From: DAOMNN01 sp050486545
GTDB lineage: Bacteria > Pseudomonadota > Gammaproteobacteria > Burkholderiales > Rhodocyclaceae
Direction: 5' to 3'
NCBI GenBank assembly: GCA_050486545.1
Contig: JBJHDM010000011.1
Coordinates: 1 to 64,000 of the forward strand
DNA: 64,000 bases
In this document: one piece after another, positions 1 to 7,985 of the stretch
Position numbering within the stretch: position 1 is the first letter of the stretch
How the letters are laid out: each line of letters opens with the position of its first letter
Notes under the pieces: generated by a model
What the model saw: the letters and a program-made list of their open reading frames with translations, nothing else
Database searches by the model: none
What the model was told of the DNA's origin: nothing
Made by a program: the position numbers and the translations under genes

Positions 1-53
1 GTCCGCGGACCCAGGACAGCTTCCACATCGAACACCACCGATTCCCTTTCCAT
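1..53 (-). CDS. Start of an unidentified protein, cut by the window edge
   Basis: A minus-strand reading frame begins with ATG at 53 and runs off the left edge. A good Shine-Dalgarno (GAAGGAG) lies six bases upstream of the ATG, which is the main support. Only 17 residues are visible (MERESVVFDVEAVLGPR) and they match no family I recognise. It lies just inside IS21-type terminal repeats (77-127) and points away from that end, so it could be the first gene of the element, but it does not look like a usual IstA start. A chance frame is possible. Confidence 0.35.
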   Translation of the reverse strand, partial: MERESVVFDVEAVLGPR

Positions 54-76
54 CTCTGACTCCTTCAGGTCGATGG

Positions 77-127
77 GTGGGGAAAATTCGATTACCACAA
101 GTGGGGATTATTGGATTACCGCTGACA
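77..127. mobile_element. IS21-family-like terminus with two direct repeats
   Basis: Two copies of GTGGGGAWWATTSGATTACC lie at 77-96 and 101-120 (17 of 20 identical, period 24). They are followed by GCTGACA, so on the minus strand the end reads TGTCAGCGGTAATCC. IS21-family elements are known for such a TGT-type tip with tandem transposase-binding repeats just inside it. The body of the element would lie to the left, outside the window. The family assignment rests on memory of this terminal architecture, not on a search. Confidence 0.5.
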
Positions 128-365
128 GGAGGCAAACCACAGCCGCAGCTGATTGGCCCGCATCGTCGCCGTCAAGGTGCGATCAGCGAACAGGTGTATG
201 CAGAGAACCGGGGGCTGCCCCCTATTTCCCCTTCCTATTTCCCCTTCTTTGGCCCGGCGCGCGCTATTCCGGCAGATTTTGGCCGAGCGTTACCGTGGCG
301 CCGGTCAGCGCGCCGTCTTCTGCGGCGGGCCGGCGTACACGGCGTTCCATGCCAGAATTGCACAA
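128..365. other. Intergenic sequence with a 13-bp tandem duplication
   Basis: No convincing gene is present between the IS21-like end and the glycosyltransferase stop codon. Short frames here lack ribosome-binding sites and family similarity. A perfect 13-bp tandem duplication (CCTATTTCCCCTT, twice) occupies 221-246. Base composition is GC-rich up to about 350 and turns AT-rich at the glycosyltransferase, which marks a composition boundary. Confidence 0.5.
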
Positions 366-1202
366 TCAGCTATTTGTTTGCCGGGTTGATAACGCATCAT
401 GAAGCGCGTCCAGTAGCTTGGTGGAAGTGCCATTTCCGTGGATAAAGCATGGCTTCTGATTGGACTCCATGACAATTACTCTCGATTCGAAATCGTCTAA
501 TTGAAAATCATTTTCGGAAACGCCAAAAAGAGAGAAAAATATCTTGCAGTCGTAATCAAGAAAAATCTCACCTGGGTGAGATAAGTAGTAATTTGTAAAG
601 GCTCCTTGATCATCGTCGGTGGTTTGGAAGTTGATTGCATCAATTATCCTAACAATATCCTTGGCATATCCGATTGCTCCGCCACTATTTAAATACTTGA
701 ATCGTGAATTTGAAAATGGATAGTCCTTGCTCAAATTAGGGTCTGGATAGCAATGTATTTCTGCTGAAAACACAGCTCTTGCATTAAATGATTTAAATTT
801 ATTCAATATTTCGTCTGGATTTGATAGCGCTAGTACGTCATATGCATCTACAAACGCAACGACTGAGTCATCTGGCAAATTTTGCAACTTGATATATTCG
901 GCAACCCAAAGCCACTTATTTCCATATCCCTGCCATTTATTCGAAATGCCAAGTACATGGATTCCAATCCCGTGATCGTTGCATGATTTGATTAGGCGAT
1001 CAAGGCCTTGGGTTCGGCTGGTTGCAACAGTGTACAGATTTAGTATGTCATTCTGGCTTGGCGGGAAGTAAACAGAATTAAGCCGTTGATTATTGTTTCT
1101 TCGGTAGGCATTTTTGTATCTATTTTTGTATATTTTTTTTGTAGTGTAATAAGTAATAAAAACCAATGTGAATGATATAGTCGCATATAAAATGGTTAAC
1201 AT
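366..1202 (-). CDS. PLOD-like glycosyltransferase, AT-rich, probably horizontally acquired
   Basis: The 278-residue protein resembles the glycosyltransferase domain of procollagen lysyl hydroxylases (PLOD/GT25-like). Visible motifs are the DxxD metal/nucleotide-sugar site FVDAYDVL (about 115-122), FSAEIHCYPDP (about 145-155), YLNSGGAIGYA (about 170-180), DDDQGAFTNYYL (about 195-207) and a late HGNG. Residues 4-20 form one hydrophobic segment, so it may be membrane-anchored. Codon usage is strikingly AT-rich against GC-rich neighbours. The start codon abuts the tip of an IS remnant (from 1203) and no Shine-Dalgarno precedes it, so the 5' end may be lost or its expression IS-driven. Bacterial relatives usually sit in surface-polysaccharide or phage islands; the acceptor is unknown. 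Confidence 0.7.
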   Translation of the reverse strand: MLTILYATISFTLVFITYYTTKKIYKNRYKNAYRRNNNQRLNSVYFPPSQNDILNLYTVATSRTQGLDRLIKSCNDHGIGIHVLGISNKWQGYGNKWLWVAEYIKLQNLPDDSVVAFVDAYDVLALSNPDEILNKFKSFNARAVFSAEIHCYPDPNLSKDYPFSNSRFKYLNSGGAIGYAKDIVRIIDAINFQTTDDDQGAFTNYYLSHPGEIFLDYDCKIFFSLFGVSENDFQLDDFESRVIVMESNQKPCFIHGNGTSTKLLDALHDALSTRQTNS

Positions 1203-1445
1203 TGTACCGACTCGGGTTGTCTAGACACGGTTTTGAAATTCATGCGGCCTTTCACATGGTATAAGCTCTGACGAGCTTCGCGGGGTAACATGAAGCCCAG
1301 TTTTTAGTGATGCCAATGGCGATTGTAGCGGTTTTTGAACTCGGTCACGGCTGCGCACACTGACTCGATGTTCTTGAAGATGCGGCCGGGGATGGCCTGC
1401 TCCTTGAGCGACCGGTTGAAGCATTCGGCGACGCCGTTGGCTGAG
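1203..1445 (-). pseudogene. Transposase remnant (IS3/IS481-type, 3' end)
   Basis: On the minus strand a frame reads ANGVAECFNRSLKEQAIPGR then IFKNIESV...EFKNRYNRHWHH, which is the C-terminal end of an rve-type (DDE) integrase core. An in-frame TAA (plus-strand 1304-1306) interrupts it just where relatives continue with a short tail, and everything before the conserved NGVAE motif is missing, so it is a dead fragment. The plus-strand sequence from 1203 (TGTACCGACTCGGGTTGTC) looks like the terminal inverted repeat of the element. It fills the gap between the glycosyltransferase and the methyltransferase. Confidence 0.75.
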
Positions 1446-1504
1446 TTTCAAGGCTCAGGAGTGACCGTGCACTTTGATTCGAACGACAGTCCGCCGCACG
1501 CATT

Positions 1505-2188
1505 ATGAACAAGCCCGACGCAAAGACGGAACAGGAAACGCAAAGGATCGAGAAGGACGCGCGGTTCTGGGACAAGGCCGCCCGGAAGTATGCCGCTTCA
1601 CCCATCCGGGACGAGGCGGGGTTCGAGAGGACGCTGGCGCGCACGCGCGCGCTCATCCAGCCGGGCGCGCGGGTGCTGGAACTCGGCTGCGGGACGGGCA
1701 CGGTGGCGCTGCGGCTTGCAGATGCCGCGGAGAGCTATCTTGCGGCCGATCTTTCCGCGCGCATGATCGCCATTGCGGAGGAAAAGCTCGCAAAGGCCCG
1801 CGACGAGGGGGTCGGCCTTCCACTCGGTTTCCGCCAGGCCACCGCCGACGCACTGGCGCGCGAAGAGGCTCGTTACGACCTCGTTCTCACGTTCAACTTC
1901 CTTCACCTCGGCGGAGACCTGCCCGCCCTGCTCGGCCAACTCCGCAGCCTGCTTGTGCCGGGGGGCCTCTTCCTCTCCAAGACGCCCTGCATCGGGGACA
2001 TGAACCCGCTCATTCGCCTCGCCGTTCCGCTCATGCGCCTTGTGGGCCTCGCGCCCAGCGTGACCGCCTTCTCGGCCGCCGCGCTCGAGGAAGCGATTCG
2101 TGCGGCCGGTTTCGAGATCGTGGCAAACGAGCGTCACGGTTCGAAGAAGAACGACATTCGCCCCTTCATCGTCGCGCGGGCGCCGTGA
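1505..2188 (+). CDS. Class I SAM-dependent methyltransferase
   Basis: The protein (227 residues) has the Rossmann-type methyltransferase fold. Motif I VLELGCGTGTVALRLAD is near residues 57-73, an acidic second strand (YLAADLSARMI) follows, and LVLTFNFLHLGGDLPALLGQL near 120-140 is the motif IV region seen in UbiE/type-11 enzymes. The substrate cannot be read from the sequence. No strong ribosome-binding site is seen before the ATG. The gene directly follows the IS remnant, so its promoter may have been altered by the insertion. Two VOC-family genes and a quinone reductase follow on the same strand. Confidence 0.8.
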   Translation: MNKPDAKTEQETQRIEKDARFWDKAARKYAASPIRDEAGFERTLARTRALIQPGARVLELGCGTGTVALRLADAAESYLAADLSARMIAIAEEKLAKARDEGVGLPLGFRQATADALAREEARYDLVLTFNFLHLGGDLPALLGQLRSLLVPGGLFLSKTPCIGDMNPLIRLAVPLMRLVGLAPSVTAFSAAALEEAIRAAGFEIVANERHGSKKNDIRPFIVARAP

Positions 2189-2287
2189 CGGTGAGGGCTT
2201 GGGAGACGGACAATCCAACGTGACGCGACGCGCCCCATCCGTGCTGCGCACGGACTTCAAACGTCACGCGACGACAAGGAGGCTCGC

Positions 2288-2704
2288 ATGAAGCCACGGA
2301 TCAGCATGCTTACGCTCGGGGTGACGGACCTCGCGAAATCGGTTCGGTTCTACGAACAGGGGCTGGGCCTGCCGCGGATGGAGTCGCCGCCGGAAGTGGC
2401 GTTCTTTACCCTCAACGGCACCTGGCTGGGCCTTTTCGGGCGGGAGGCGCTTGCGGAGGATGCCGGGGTTTCGGCGGAAGGGAGCGGGTTTGCGGGGATC
2501 GCGATCGCGCACAACGTGGATTCCGAATCGGCGGTCGACGACGTGCTGGCGCAGGCCGTTGCAGCGGGTGCGCGGCTGGTGAAGCCGGGGCAGAAGGTGT
2601 TCTGGGGCGGGTATTCGGGATATTTCGCCGATCCGGACGGCTATCTCTGGGAGGTGGCGCACAATCCCCTCTTCTGGGTCGGGCCGAAGGACGAAGAGGC
2701 GTGA
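2288..2704 (+). CDS. VOC (glyoxalase/bleomycin-resistance) family protein
   Basis: This 138-residue protein shows the paired beta-alpha-beta-beta-beta VOC modules. The first starts with MLTLGVTDLAKSVRFYEQGLGLP and the second ends with YFADPDGYLWEVAHNP. The C-terminal Glu in WEVAHNP is at the usual metal-ligand position. Family members include glyoxalases, dioxygenases and resistance proteins, so the reaction is unknown. A very good ribosome-binding site (AAGGAGG, five bases before ATG) supports the start. The upstream gap has an imperfect repeat of ACGTSACGCGACG around a small hairpin. Confidence 0.85.
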   Translation: MKPRISMLTLGVTDLAKSVRFYEQGLGLPRMESPPEVAFFTLNGTWLGLFGREALAEDAGVSAEGSGFAGIAIAHNVDSESAVDDVLAQAVAAGARLVKPGQKVFWGGYSGYFADPDGYLWEVAHNPLFWVGPKDEEA

Positions 2705-2789
2705 CGAAGCGACGCACGCGACACACACCCGGATGCGGACGGCGGGCAACTGCGGACGTTCGACCGACGCGCCCGGGACGGCACGCGGC

Positions 2790-3383
2790 ATGAAGTGCCT
2801 CGTCGTGCTTGCCCACCCGGTCGCCGACAGCCTGTGCCATACGCTGGCGCAGTGCGCGATCCGGACCGCCACCGCGGCCGGGCATGAAGTCGAGGTCGAG
2901 GATCTCTACCAGTCCGGGTTCTCGCCGTCGCTCACCGTGGCCGAGCGCTTGAGCTACTACGACGCCCCGTTCGACGCCTCCGCGCTCGAAAAGCAGGTCG
3001 GACGTTTGCGTTCGGCCGAAGCGCTCGTGCTGGCGTTTCCCACCTGGTGGTTCGGTTTTCCCGCGATCCTGAAGGGCTGGTTCGACCGGGTCTGGGCGCC
3101 CGGCATCGCCTACGACCACGCCGCCGACCTCGGTGCAATCCAGCCCCGGCTCGACCGGCTGCGACACACCCTGGCCATCACGTCGCTCGGCTCGCCGTGG
3201 TGGGTGGATCGCCTCGTGTTGCGCCAGCCCGTGGAACGCACGCTGAAGACCGCGCTGCTCGGCACCTGCGCCCCATCTTCGAAGTTCGAGATGCTGTCGC
3301 TCTACAAGGCGGAACGCCTGACCACTCCGCAGGTTCAAGCCTTCTGTTCGCGCATCGAGAAGGCGATTACGAAATGGTCGTAG
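2790..3383 (+). CDS. NAD(P)H quinone oxidoreductase, flavodoxin-like fold
   Basis: The 197-residue protein begins with a flavodoxin-like strand and loop (MKCLVVLAHPVADSLCHTLA). It carries EALVLAFPTWWFGFPAILKGWFDRVWAPGIAY, the FMN-contacting segment typical of NQO1/MdaB/YwrO-type two-electron quinone reductases. The frame is open further upstream (to 2733), but the family's N-terminus begins at this ATG. It would use NAD(P)H to reduce quinones or similar electrophiles in the cytoplasm. It lies 85 bases after a VOC gene on the same strand, which hints at a small detoxification group, but there is no tight coupling. Confidence 0.82.
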   Translation: MKCLVVLAHPVADSLCHTLAQCAIRTATAAGHEVEVEDLYQSGFSPSLTVAERLSYYDAPFDASALEKQVGRLRSAEALVLAFPTWWFGFPAILKGWFDRVWAPGIAYDHAADLGAIQPRLDRLRHTLAITSLGSPWWVDRLVLRQPVERTLKTALLGTCAPSSKFEMLSLYKAERLTTPQVQAFCSRIEKAITKWS

Positions 3384-3501
3384 ACGGGCTCATCCGATAA
3401 GGTATCGGGGACGAGGTGACTCGCGTTCGCGGTGCATACTCTGCCGGGCATGCCAAGCCGCTTCGCCATCGATGACATCAACATTTTAAGGAGAGGCCGG
3501 G

Positions 3502-3897
3502 ATGCTGCTTCTCGATCATGTATCGATCCCCGTGAAGGACCTCGCTCGCTGCAAGCCGTTCTACGAAGCGATCATGCACGCGCTGGGGGCCGAAAAGGTA
3601 TATGACGAGTCGGACGCGGTCGGTTTCGGGGCACGCTGCAACGCGGATGACGACGCCCATTCCTACCTGACGGTCCTCGCCTCTCCCGGCGCGAACACGG
3701 ACCCGCGCCGCCACTGGTGCTTCAAGGCCGGCAACCGGGAGATCGTCCGCAGCGTTTACGCGGCCGGACTGGCGCATGGAGGAAGGGACGATGGCGCTCC
3801 GGGTCTCCGCCCCCACTACCACGAGCACTATTACGCCGCATTTCTGCTGGATCCGGAAGGCAACCGGGTCGAGGCAGTGTGTCACCGGGCGGAGTGA
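3502..3897 (+). CDS. VOC family protein
   Basis: The protein has 131 residues. It starts with the VOC signature LLDHVSIPVKDLARCKPFYEAIMHALGA and ends with HYHEHYYAAFLLDPEGNRVEAVCHR, which supplies candidate metal ligands (His, Tyr, Glu). This subgroup resembles small single-domain glyoxalase-like proteins of unknown substrate. A clear AAGGAGAG ribosome-binding site lies seven to eight bases upstream. It is convergent with the Lrp-type regulator, with only nine bases between the two stop codons. Confidence 0.83.
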   Translation: MLLLDHVSIPVKDLARCKPFYEAIMHALGAEKVYDESDAVGFGARCNADDDAHSYLTVLASPGANTDPRRHWCFKAGNREIVRSVYAAGLAHGGRDDGAPGLRPHYHEHYYAAFLLDPEGNRVEAVCHRAE

Positions 3898-3906
3898 GCG
3901 CGCCCC

Positions 3907-4338
3907 TCACAGCCGGTAGGTCTTCAGGTGGATGCTGGTTTCGGAGGCGCGGATGCCCTTGATCAGGCGGATGCGTTCGAGCACGGTCGACAGTTCGGTC
4001 AGGTTCGCCGCACGCAGTCCGGCCAGGAGGTCCCAGTGGCCGTTGGTGTCGTGCAGCTCGGCCACGCCCGGCTCGCCGAGCAAGGTGGCGAGCACCGCGC
4101 GCATCTCGTTGCCTTCGACGAGGATGTTCATCCATGCACGGATCTCGTCCGGACGGGCGTCGGGACGCAACTGCACCGTATAGCCGACGATGATGCCCTC
4201 GCGCTCCAGCCGTGCGAGCCGGTTCGTGACGGTCCCGCGCGAGACCTTCAGCCGGTGGGCGAGGGTCGCGACGGTCTCGCGTGCATTCGCGCGCAACAGG
4301 GCGATGAGTTGGCGGTCCAGCGTATCCATCTTGTGCAT
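3907..4338 (-). CDS. Lrp/AsnC-family transcriptional regulator
   Basis: The 143-residue protein has an N-terminal winged helix-turn-helix (LDRQLIALLRANARETVATLAHRLKVSRGTVTNRLARLEREGII, about residues 6-50). A C-terminal RAM/AsnC ligand domain follows (WMNILVEGNEMRAVLATLLGEPGVAELHDTNGHWDLLAGL). It is divergent from the ornithine cyclodeaminase and arginase genes, so it most likely responds to arginine or ornithine and controls their use. That is inference from position and from the known behaviour of AsnC-type regulators. The start at 4338 was chosen because upstream codons belong to the shared promoter; an ATG three codons later is also possible. Confidence 0.88.
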   Translation of the reverse strand: MHKMDTLDRQLIALLRANARETVATLAHRLKVSRGTVTNRLARLEREGIIVGYTVQLRPDARPDEIRAWMNILVEGNEMRAVLATLLGEPGVAELHDTNGHWDLLAGLRAANLTELSTVLERIRLIKGIRASETSIHLKTYRL

Positions 4339-4361
4339 TCCGTTCGTCGAGACTGACGATT

Positions 4362-4377
4362 CGCCAGTGGGCTGGCG
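4362..4377. promoter_or_regulatory. Inverted repeat between the Lrp gene and ocd
   Basis: A perfect six-base inverted repeat with a four-base loop (CGCCAG-TGGG-CTGGCG) lies in the 125-bp divergent region, 24 bases from the regulator start. Its position suits an autoregulatory Lrp/AsnC operator that also controls ocd. A chance GC-rich palindrome is possible. Confidence 0.35.
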
Positions 4378-4463
4378 ATTTCTCCCATTTCTTGTCATTC
4401 CGTTTGACCGCGGTCCGGTTCAGGATTTCCCCAAGGACAACCGACCAGACCGTGGAGGCTGCC

Positions 4464-5555
4464 ATGAATCCGCTTTCGATTCCGCGCCGGCCCGCAACGC
4501 GCTTCCTGTCCGCACGGCACGTCGCACGGATCGTGCGCACACAAGGCGTGGCCGCAAGCATCGCGGGCATTGCCGCGAACGTCACCGAGGATTTCCGGCG
4601 CTGGGACACCTTCGACAAGTCCGCACGCCTGGCCGCGCACAGCCCCAGAGGCGTGATCGAGCTGATGCCCGTGTCCGACGCCCGCACCTATTCCTTCAAG
4701 TACGTCAACGGACACCCGGGCAATCCGCGCTGCGGGCTGCCGACGGTGATGGCCTTTGGCGTGCTCGCCGACGTCGCGACCGGGATGCCGGTGCTGGTGA
4801 GCGAGCTGACCTTGACGACGGCGCTGCGGACCGCGGCCACCTCCGTGGTGGCCGCCCGCGCGCTGGCCCGTGGCGACGCACGGCGCATGGCCATCATCGG
4901 CAACGGCGCCCAGAGCGAGTTCCAGGCCATCGCCTTCCACGCGCTGCTGGGGGTCGAAACCTTCCATCTGCATGACATCGATCCGCAGGCGACGGCCCGG
5001 CTGCTCGCCAACCTCCGGCGCCTGGGCATCGCCGCACAGGCATTCGACACCACCGCCGAGGCGGTGCGCGGCTGCGACATCGTCACCACCGTCACCGCCG
5101 ACAAGACCCGGGCGACGATCCTGACCGCGGAGACGATCGAAGCGGGCATGCACCTCAATGCGCTCGGCGGGGACTGCCCCGGCAAGACCGAGCTGGCGCC
5201 CGATGTCGTCGCCGGTGCGTCGGTGTTCGTGGAGTTCGAACCCCAGAGCCGCTGCGAAGGCGACGTGCAGCAGATGCCCGCGGACTTTCCGGTCGTCGAA
5301 TTGTGGTCGGTGCTGCGTGGAGACCACCCGGGCCGGCGCAGCCCGGAGGAAGTGACGCTGTTCGACTCGGTCGGTTTCGCGCTCGAAGACTACTCCGCGC
5401 TGCGCTACCTGCGCGACGCCGCCGATGCGCTGGGCCTGGGCGAGACGATCGAGCTGATTCCGTCGCTGGACGATCCACGCGACCTGTATGGACTGGTCGA
5501 CCGGCTGGGGGAGGATGCGCCCGAAGCCGGGCGGCCGTTGGCCGCCGTACGGTGA
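4464..5555 (+). CDS. ocd: Ornithine cyclodeaminase
   Basis: The 363-residue protein belongs to the ornithine cyclodeaminase/mu-crystallin family, which converts L-ornithine to L-proline and ammonia with bound NAD. Visible features are the substrate-binding stretch YSFKYVNGHPGNPRCGLPTVMAFGVLAD and the Rossmann motif IIGNGAQSEFQAIAF (about 150-164). HLHDIDPQATARL follows, with the acidic residue that binds NAD ribose, and later NALGGDCPGKTEL contains the family's catalytic Asp region. The ATG at 4464 follows a GTGGAGG ribosome-binding site. Its stop overlaps or touches the arginase start, so the two form one unit. Arginase would supply its ornithine. Confidence 0.92.
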   Translation: MNPLSIPRRPATRFLSARHVARIVRTQGVAASIAGIAANVTEDFRRWDTFDKSARLAAHSPRGVIELMPVSDARTYSFKYVNGHPGNPRCGLPTVMAFGVLADVATGMPVLVSELTLTTALRTAATSVVAARALARGDARRMAIIGNGAQSEFQAIAFHALLGVETFHLHDIDPQATARLLANLRRLGIAAQAFDTTAEAVRGCDIVTTVTADKTRATILTAETIEAGMHLNALGGDCPGKTELAPDVVAGASVFVEFEPQSRCEGDVQQMPADFPVVELWSVLRGDHPGRRSPEEVTLFDSVGFALEDYSALRYLRDAADALGLGETIELIPSLDDPRDLYGLVDRLGEDAPEAGRPLAAVR

Positions 5556-5560
5556 GCGCC

Positions 5561-6487
5561 ATGGACACGCCCGCGATCGCCCTGATCGGCGCGCCGACCG
5601 ACGTCGGCGCCGGCACGATCGGCGCGCGCATGGGTCCGGACGCGTTGCGGGTGGCCGGCCTGCCCCGCGCCCTCGCCCGCCTGGGCCGGACGGTGCACGA
5701 CCGCGGCAATCTGCACGGGCCGCCGAATCCGGAACGGACCGACGAAGGCGGCCTGCGTCATCTGCCGGAAGTCACGGCCTGGAACCGCGCCGTCTACGAG
5801 GCTACCCGCGACGAACTCGCGGCGGGACGCCTGCCCGTGTTGCTCGGCGGCGACCATTCGCTCGCGATCGGCTCGATCGGCGCCGTCGCCCGCCATTGCC
5901 ACGCACTGCGGCGACGCCTGCGCGTGCTCTGGCTCGATGCCCACGCCGACCTCAATACGCGATGGATCACGCCGAGCGGCAACCTCCACGGCATGCCGTT
6001 GGCCTGCCTGTGCGGCCTCGGGCCCGAACCCTTGTCCGCGCTCGACGGCACCGTGCCGGCCTTGCGGCCCAGCACGATCCGCATGATCGGCCTGCGCAGC
6101 GTCGACGAGGGCGAGCGGCAGCTTCTGCACGAGCTGGGCATCGAGACCTTCGACATGCGCGCCATCGACGAGAACGGGATGAGCGCCGTCATGCAGCGGG
6201 CGCTGGCCGGAATCGATGCGGAAACCTGGCTGCACGTGAGCCTGGATGCCGACTTTCTCGACCCGCAGATCGCACCCGGCGTGGGCACGCCCGTGCGCGG
6301 CGGCCCGGCCTACCGCGAAGCGCGGCTGTGCATGGAGCGGATCGCCGACACCGGACAACTGGCGTCGCTGGACCTCGTCGAGCTCGACCCCGGACGGGAT
6401 CACCGCAACGCGACCGCGGAACTGCTCGTCGATCTGGTCGAAACCCTGTTCGGCAGACAGGTGCTGGCTCACATGCCCCGTCCCTAG
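5561..6487 (+). CDS. rocF: Arginase
   Basis: This 308-residue protein is an arginase/ureohydrolase, which hydrolyses arginine to ornithine and urea using two manganese ions. All metal-binding motifs are present: GGDHSLAIGS (about 100-109), WLDAHADLNT (about 124-133, DxHxD) and SLDADFLDP (about 228-236, DxD). NLHGMPLA matches the substrate-loop SGNxHGMP motif. ATG at 5561 was chosen; a GTG at 5552 overlapping the ocd stop is an alternative that adds three residues. With ocd it forms an arginine to ornithine to proline route. Confidence 0.93.
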   Translation: MDTPAIALIGAPTDVGAGTIGARMGPDALRVAGLPRALARLGRTVHDRGNLHGPPNPERTDEGGLRHLPEVTAWNRAVYEATRDELAAGRLPVLLGGDHSLAIGSIGAVARHCHALRRRLRVLWLDAHADLNTRWITPSGNLHGMPLACLCGLGPEPLSALDGTVPALRPSTIRMIGLRSVDEGERQLLHELGIETFDMRAIDENGMSAVMQRALAGIDAETWLHVSLDADFLDPQIAPGVGTPVRGGPAYREARLCMERIADTGQLASLDLVELDPGRDHRNATAELLVDLVETLFGRQVLAHMPRP

Positions 6488-6601
6488 CACCATTGCGAGG
6501 AACACCATCGCCGCGGACATCCGTCCACCGCCGGTTGGTGGTACGCTTGCCAGCGAAAGGGCCGCACCACAGCCCGTGACCCGACTCGAGCGGAGCCATC
6601 C

Positions 6602-7021
6602 ATGGATGCCACCCACATCCGCATGGCGGTCAGAAGCTTCTACGCCGACATCTGGAACCGGCACGACAAGAGCCGGATCGCCGCGCTGATCCACGAGGAT
6701 TTCAACTTTCGCGGCTCGCTCGGGCAGACGCGGCACGGGCATGACGGGTTCGCGTCCTACGTGGACTTCGTGCACGAGGCCTTGGGCGATTACCACTGCG
6801 ACCTGCTCGATCTCGTGATCGAACCGCCGAAGGCCTTTGCGCGCATGCGCTTCTCGGGTGTTCACCGCGGCCCGTTCTTCAGCTATCCGCCGACCTGGAA
6901 GAAGATCGAATGGGCCGGCGCGGCGCTGTTCTACTTCCGCGAAGACCGGATCGCCGACCTGTGGGTGCTCGGCGACGTCCACGCCCTGTTGCAGCAACTG
7001 GAACGCAACGCGGACCACTGA
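6602..7021 (+). CDS. SnoaL/NTF2-like fold protein (ester cyclase type)
   Basis: The protein has 139 residues with the SnoaL-like cone fold pattern: an opening helix RMAVRSFYADIWNRHDKSRIAALIHEDFNFRG, then DGFASYVDFVHEALGDYHCDLLDLVIE, then WAGAALFYFREDRIADLWVLGDVHALLQQL. Members are polyketide cyclases, epoxide hydrolases or proteins of unknown role, so no reaction is assigned. Its stop codon is immediately followed by the ATG of the EamA transporter, which implies cotranscription. Confidence 0.75.
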   Translation: MDATHIRMAVRSFYADIWNRHDKSRIAALIHEDFNFRGSLGQTRHGHDGFASYVDFVHEALGDYHCDLLDLVIEPPKAFARMRFSGVHRGPFFSYPPTWKKIEWAGAALFYFREDRIADLWVLGDVHALLQQLERNADH

Positions 7022-7897
7022 ATGACCCCCACCCGCACCCTCGTGCTGACCGCGCTGGCCATGCTCGCCTTCGCGCTCAACTCCCTGTTCTGCCGCATCG
7101 CGCTGCGGGACATGGCGATCGATGCCGCCAGCTTCACCACGATCCGGCTGCTCTCCGGGGCGCTGATGCTGTGGCTGATCGTGCGCCTGCGCACCCGCGT
7201 CGCCGACGGCGCGGGGAGCTGGCCATCGGCCTTGGCACTGTTCGCCTATGCGGCCGCATTTTCGTTCGCGTATCTGAGCCTCACCGCCGCGACCGGCGCC
7301 CTGCTGCTGTTCGGGGCGGTCCAGGTCACGATGATCGGATACGGCCTGTGGAAGGGAGAGCGCCTGCACGGGGTGCGACTCGCCGGCTTCGCACTGGCCG
7401 CAACGGGCCTGGTCGGTCTGCTGCTGCCGGGGCTTTCGGCGCCGCCGCTGCAGGGTGCCGCGCTGATGCTGGCGGCGGGGATCGCCTGGGGCGTCTATTC
7501 CCTGCGGGGCCGGGGCATGGGCGACCCGACCCGCGTCACGGCGGGCAACTTCCTGCGCACGGTGCCGATCACGCTCCTGTTGAGCCTGCTGATGATCGGA
7601 CACTTCTCCACCGATGCGGCCGGCATCGCCTATGCCGTCGCTTCCGGCGCGCTCGCCTCGGCGATCGGCTACGCGATCTGGTACACCGCCCTGCCCGCCC
7701 TCAGCTCCACCAGCGCGGCGACCGTGCAGTTGAGCGTCCCGGTCATTGCCGCAATGGGCGGCGTCGTGCTGCTCGGCGAACCGATCACGCTGCGCCTGCT
7801 GCTCGCCTCGGTCGCCATCCTCGGCGGCATCGCGCTGGTGATCAAGGGCAAGGCCGCCCGCACCCCGCCCGGACCGTCGATACGACCGGAATCGTGA
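7022..7897 (+). CDS. EamA/DMT-family transporter
   Basis: The 291-residue protein is composed of about ten hydrophobic helices in two repeated halves, as in the drug/metabolite transporter superfamily. The EamA signature is visible at the end of the second repeat (LSSTSAATVQLSVPVIAAMGGVVLLGEPI). It acts in the inner membrane, usually as an exporter of amino acids or metabolites. The substrate is unknown. It starts directly at the stop of the SnoaL-like gene, with no gap, so translation is probably coupled. Confidence 0.88.
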   Translation: MTPTRTLVLTALAMLAFALNSLFCRIALRDMAIDAASFTTIRLLSGALMLWLIVRLRTRVADGAGSWPSALALFAYAAAFSFAYLSLTAATGALLLFGAVQVTMIGYGLWKGERLHGVRLAGFALAATGLVGLLLPGLSAPPLQGAALMLAAGIAWGVYSLRGRGMGDPTRVTAGNFLRTVPITLLLSLLMIGHFSTDAAGIAYAVASGALASAIGYAIWYTALPALSSTSAATVQLSVPVIAAMGGVVLLGEPITLRLLLASVAILGGIALVIKGKAARTPPGPSIRPES

Positions 7898-7985
7898 CCC
7901 GGTTCATGGAACCCCGCCTCCAGTAAGGAACTCCTGTCGGAAGGATCGTTCCGAAGCTACGCAGCCCCACACCGGAGAAACCACG

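Noticed and set aside
77..445. Small plus-strand frames before the glycosyltransferase
   Set aside because: They lie across the IS21-like repeats and the antisense end of the glycosyltransferase, have no ribosome-binding site and no family similarity.
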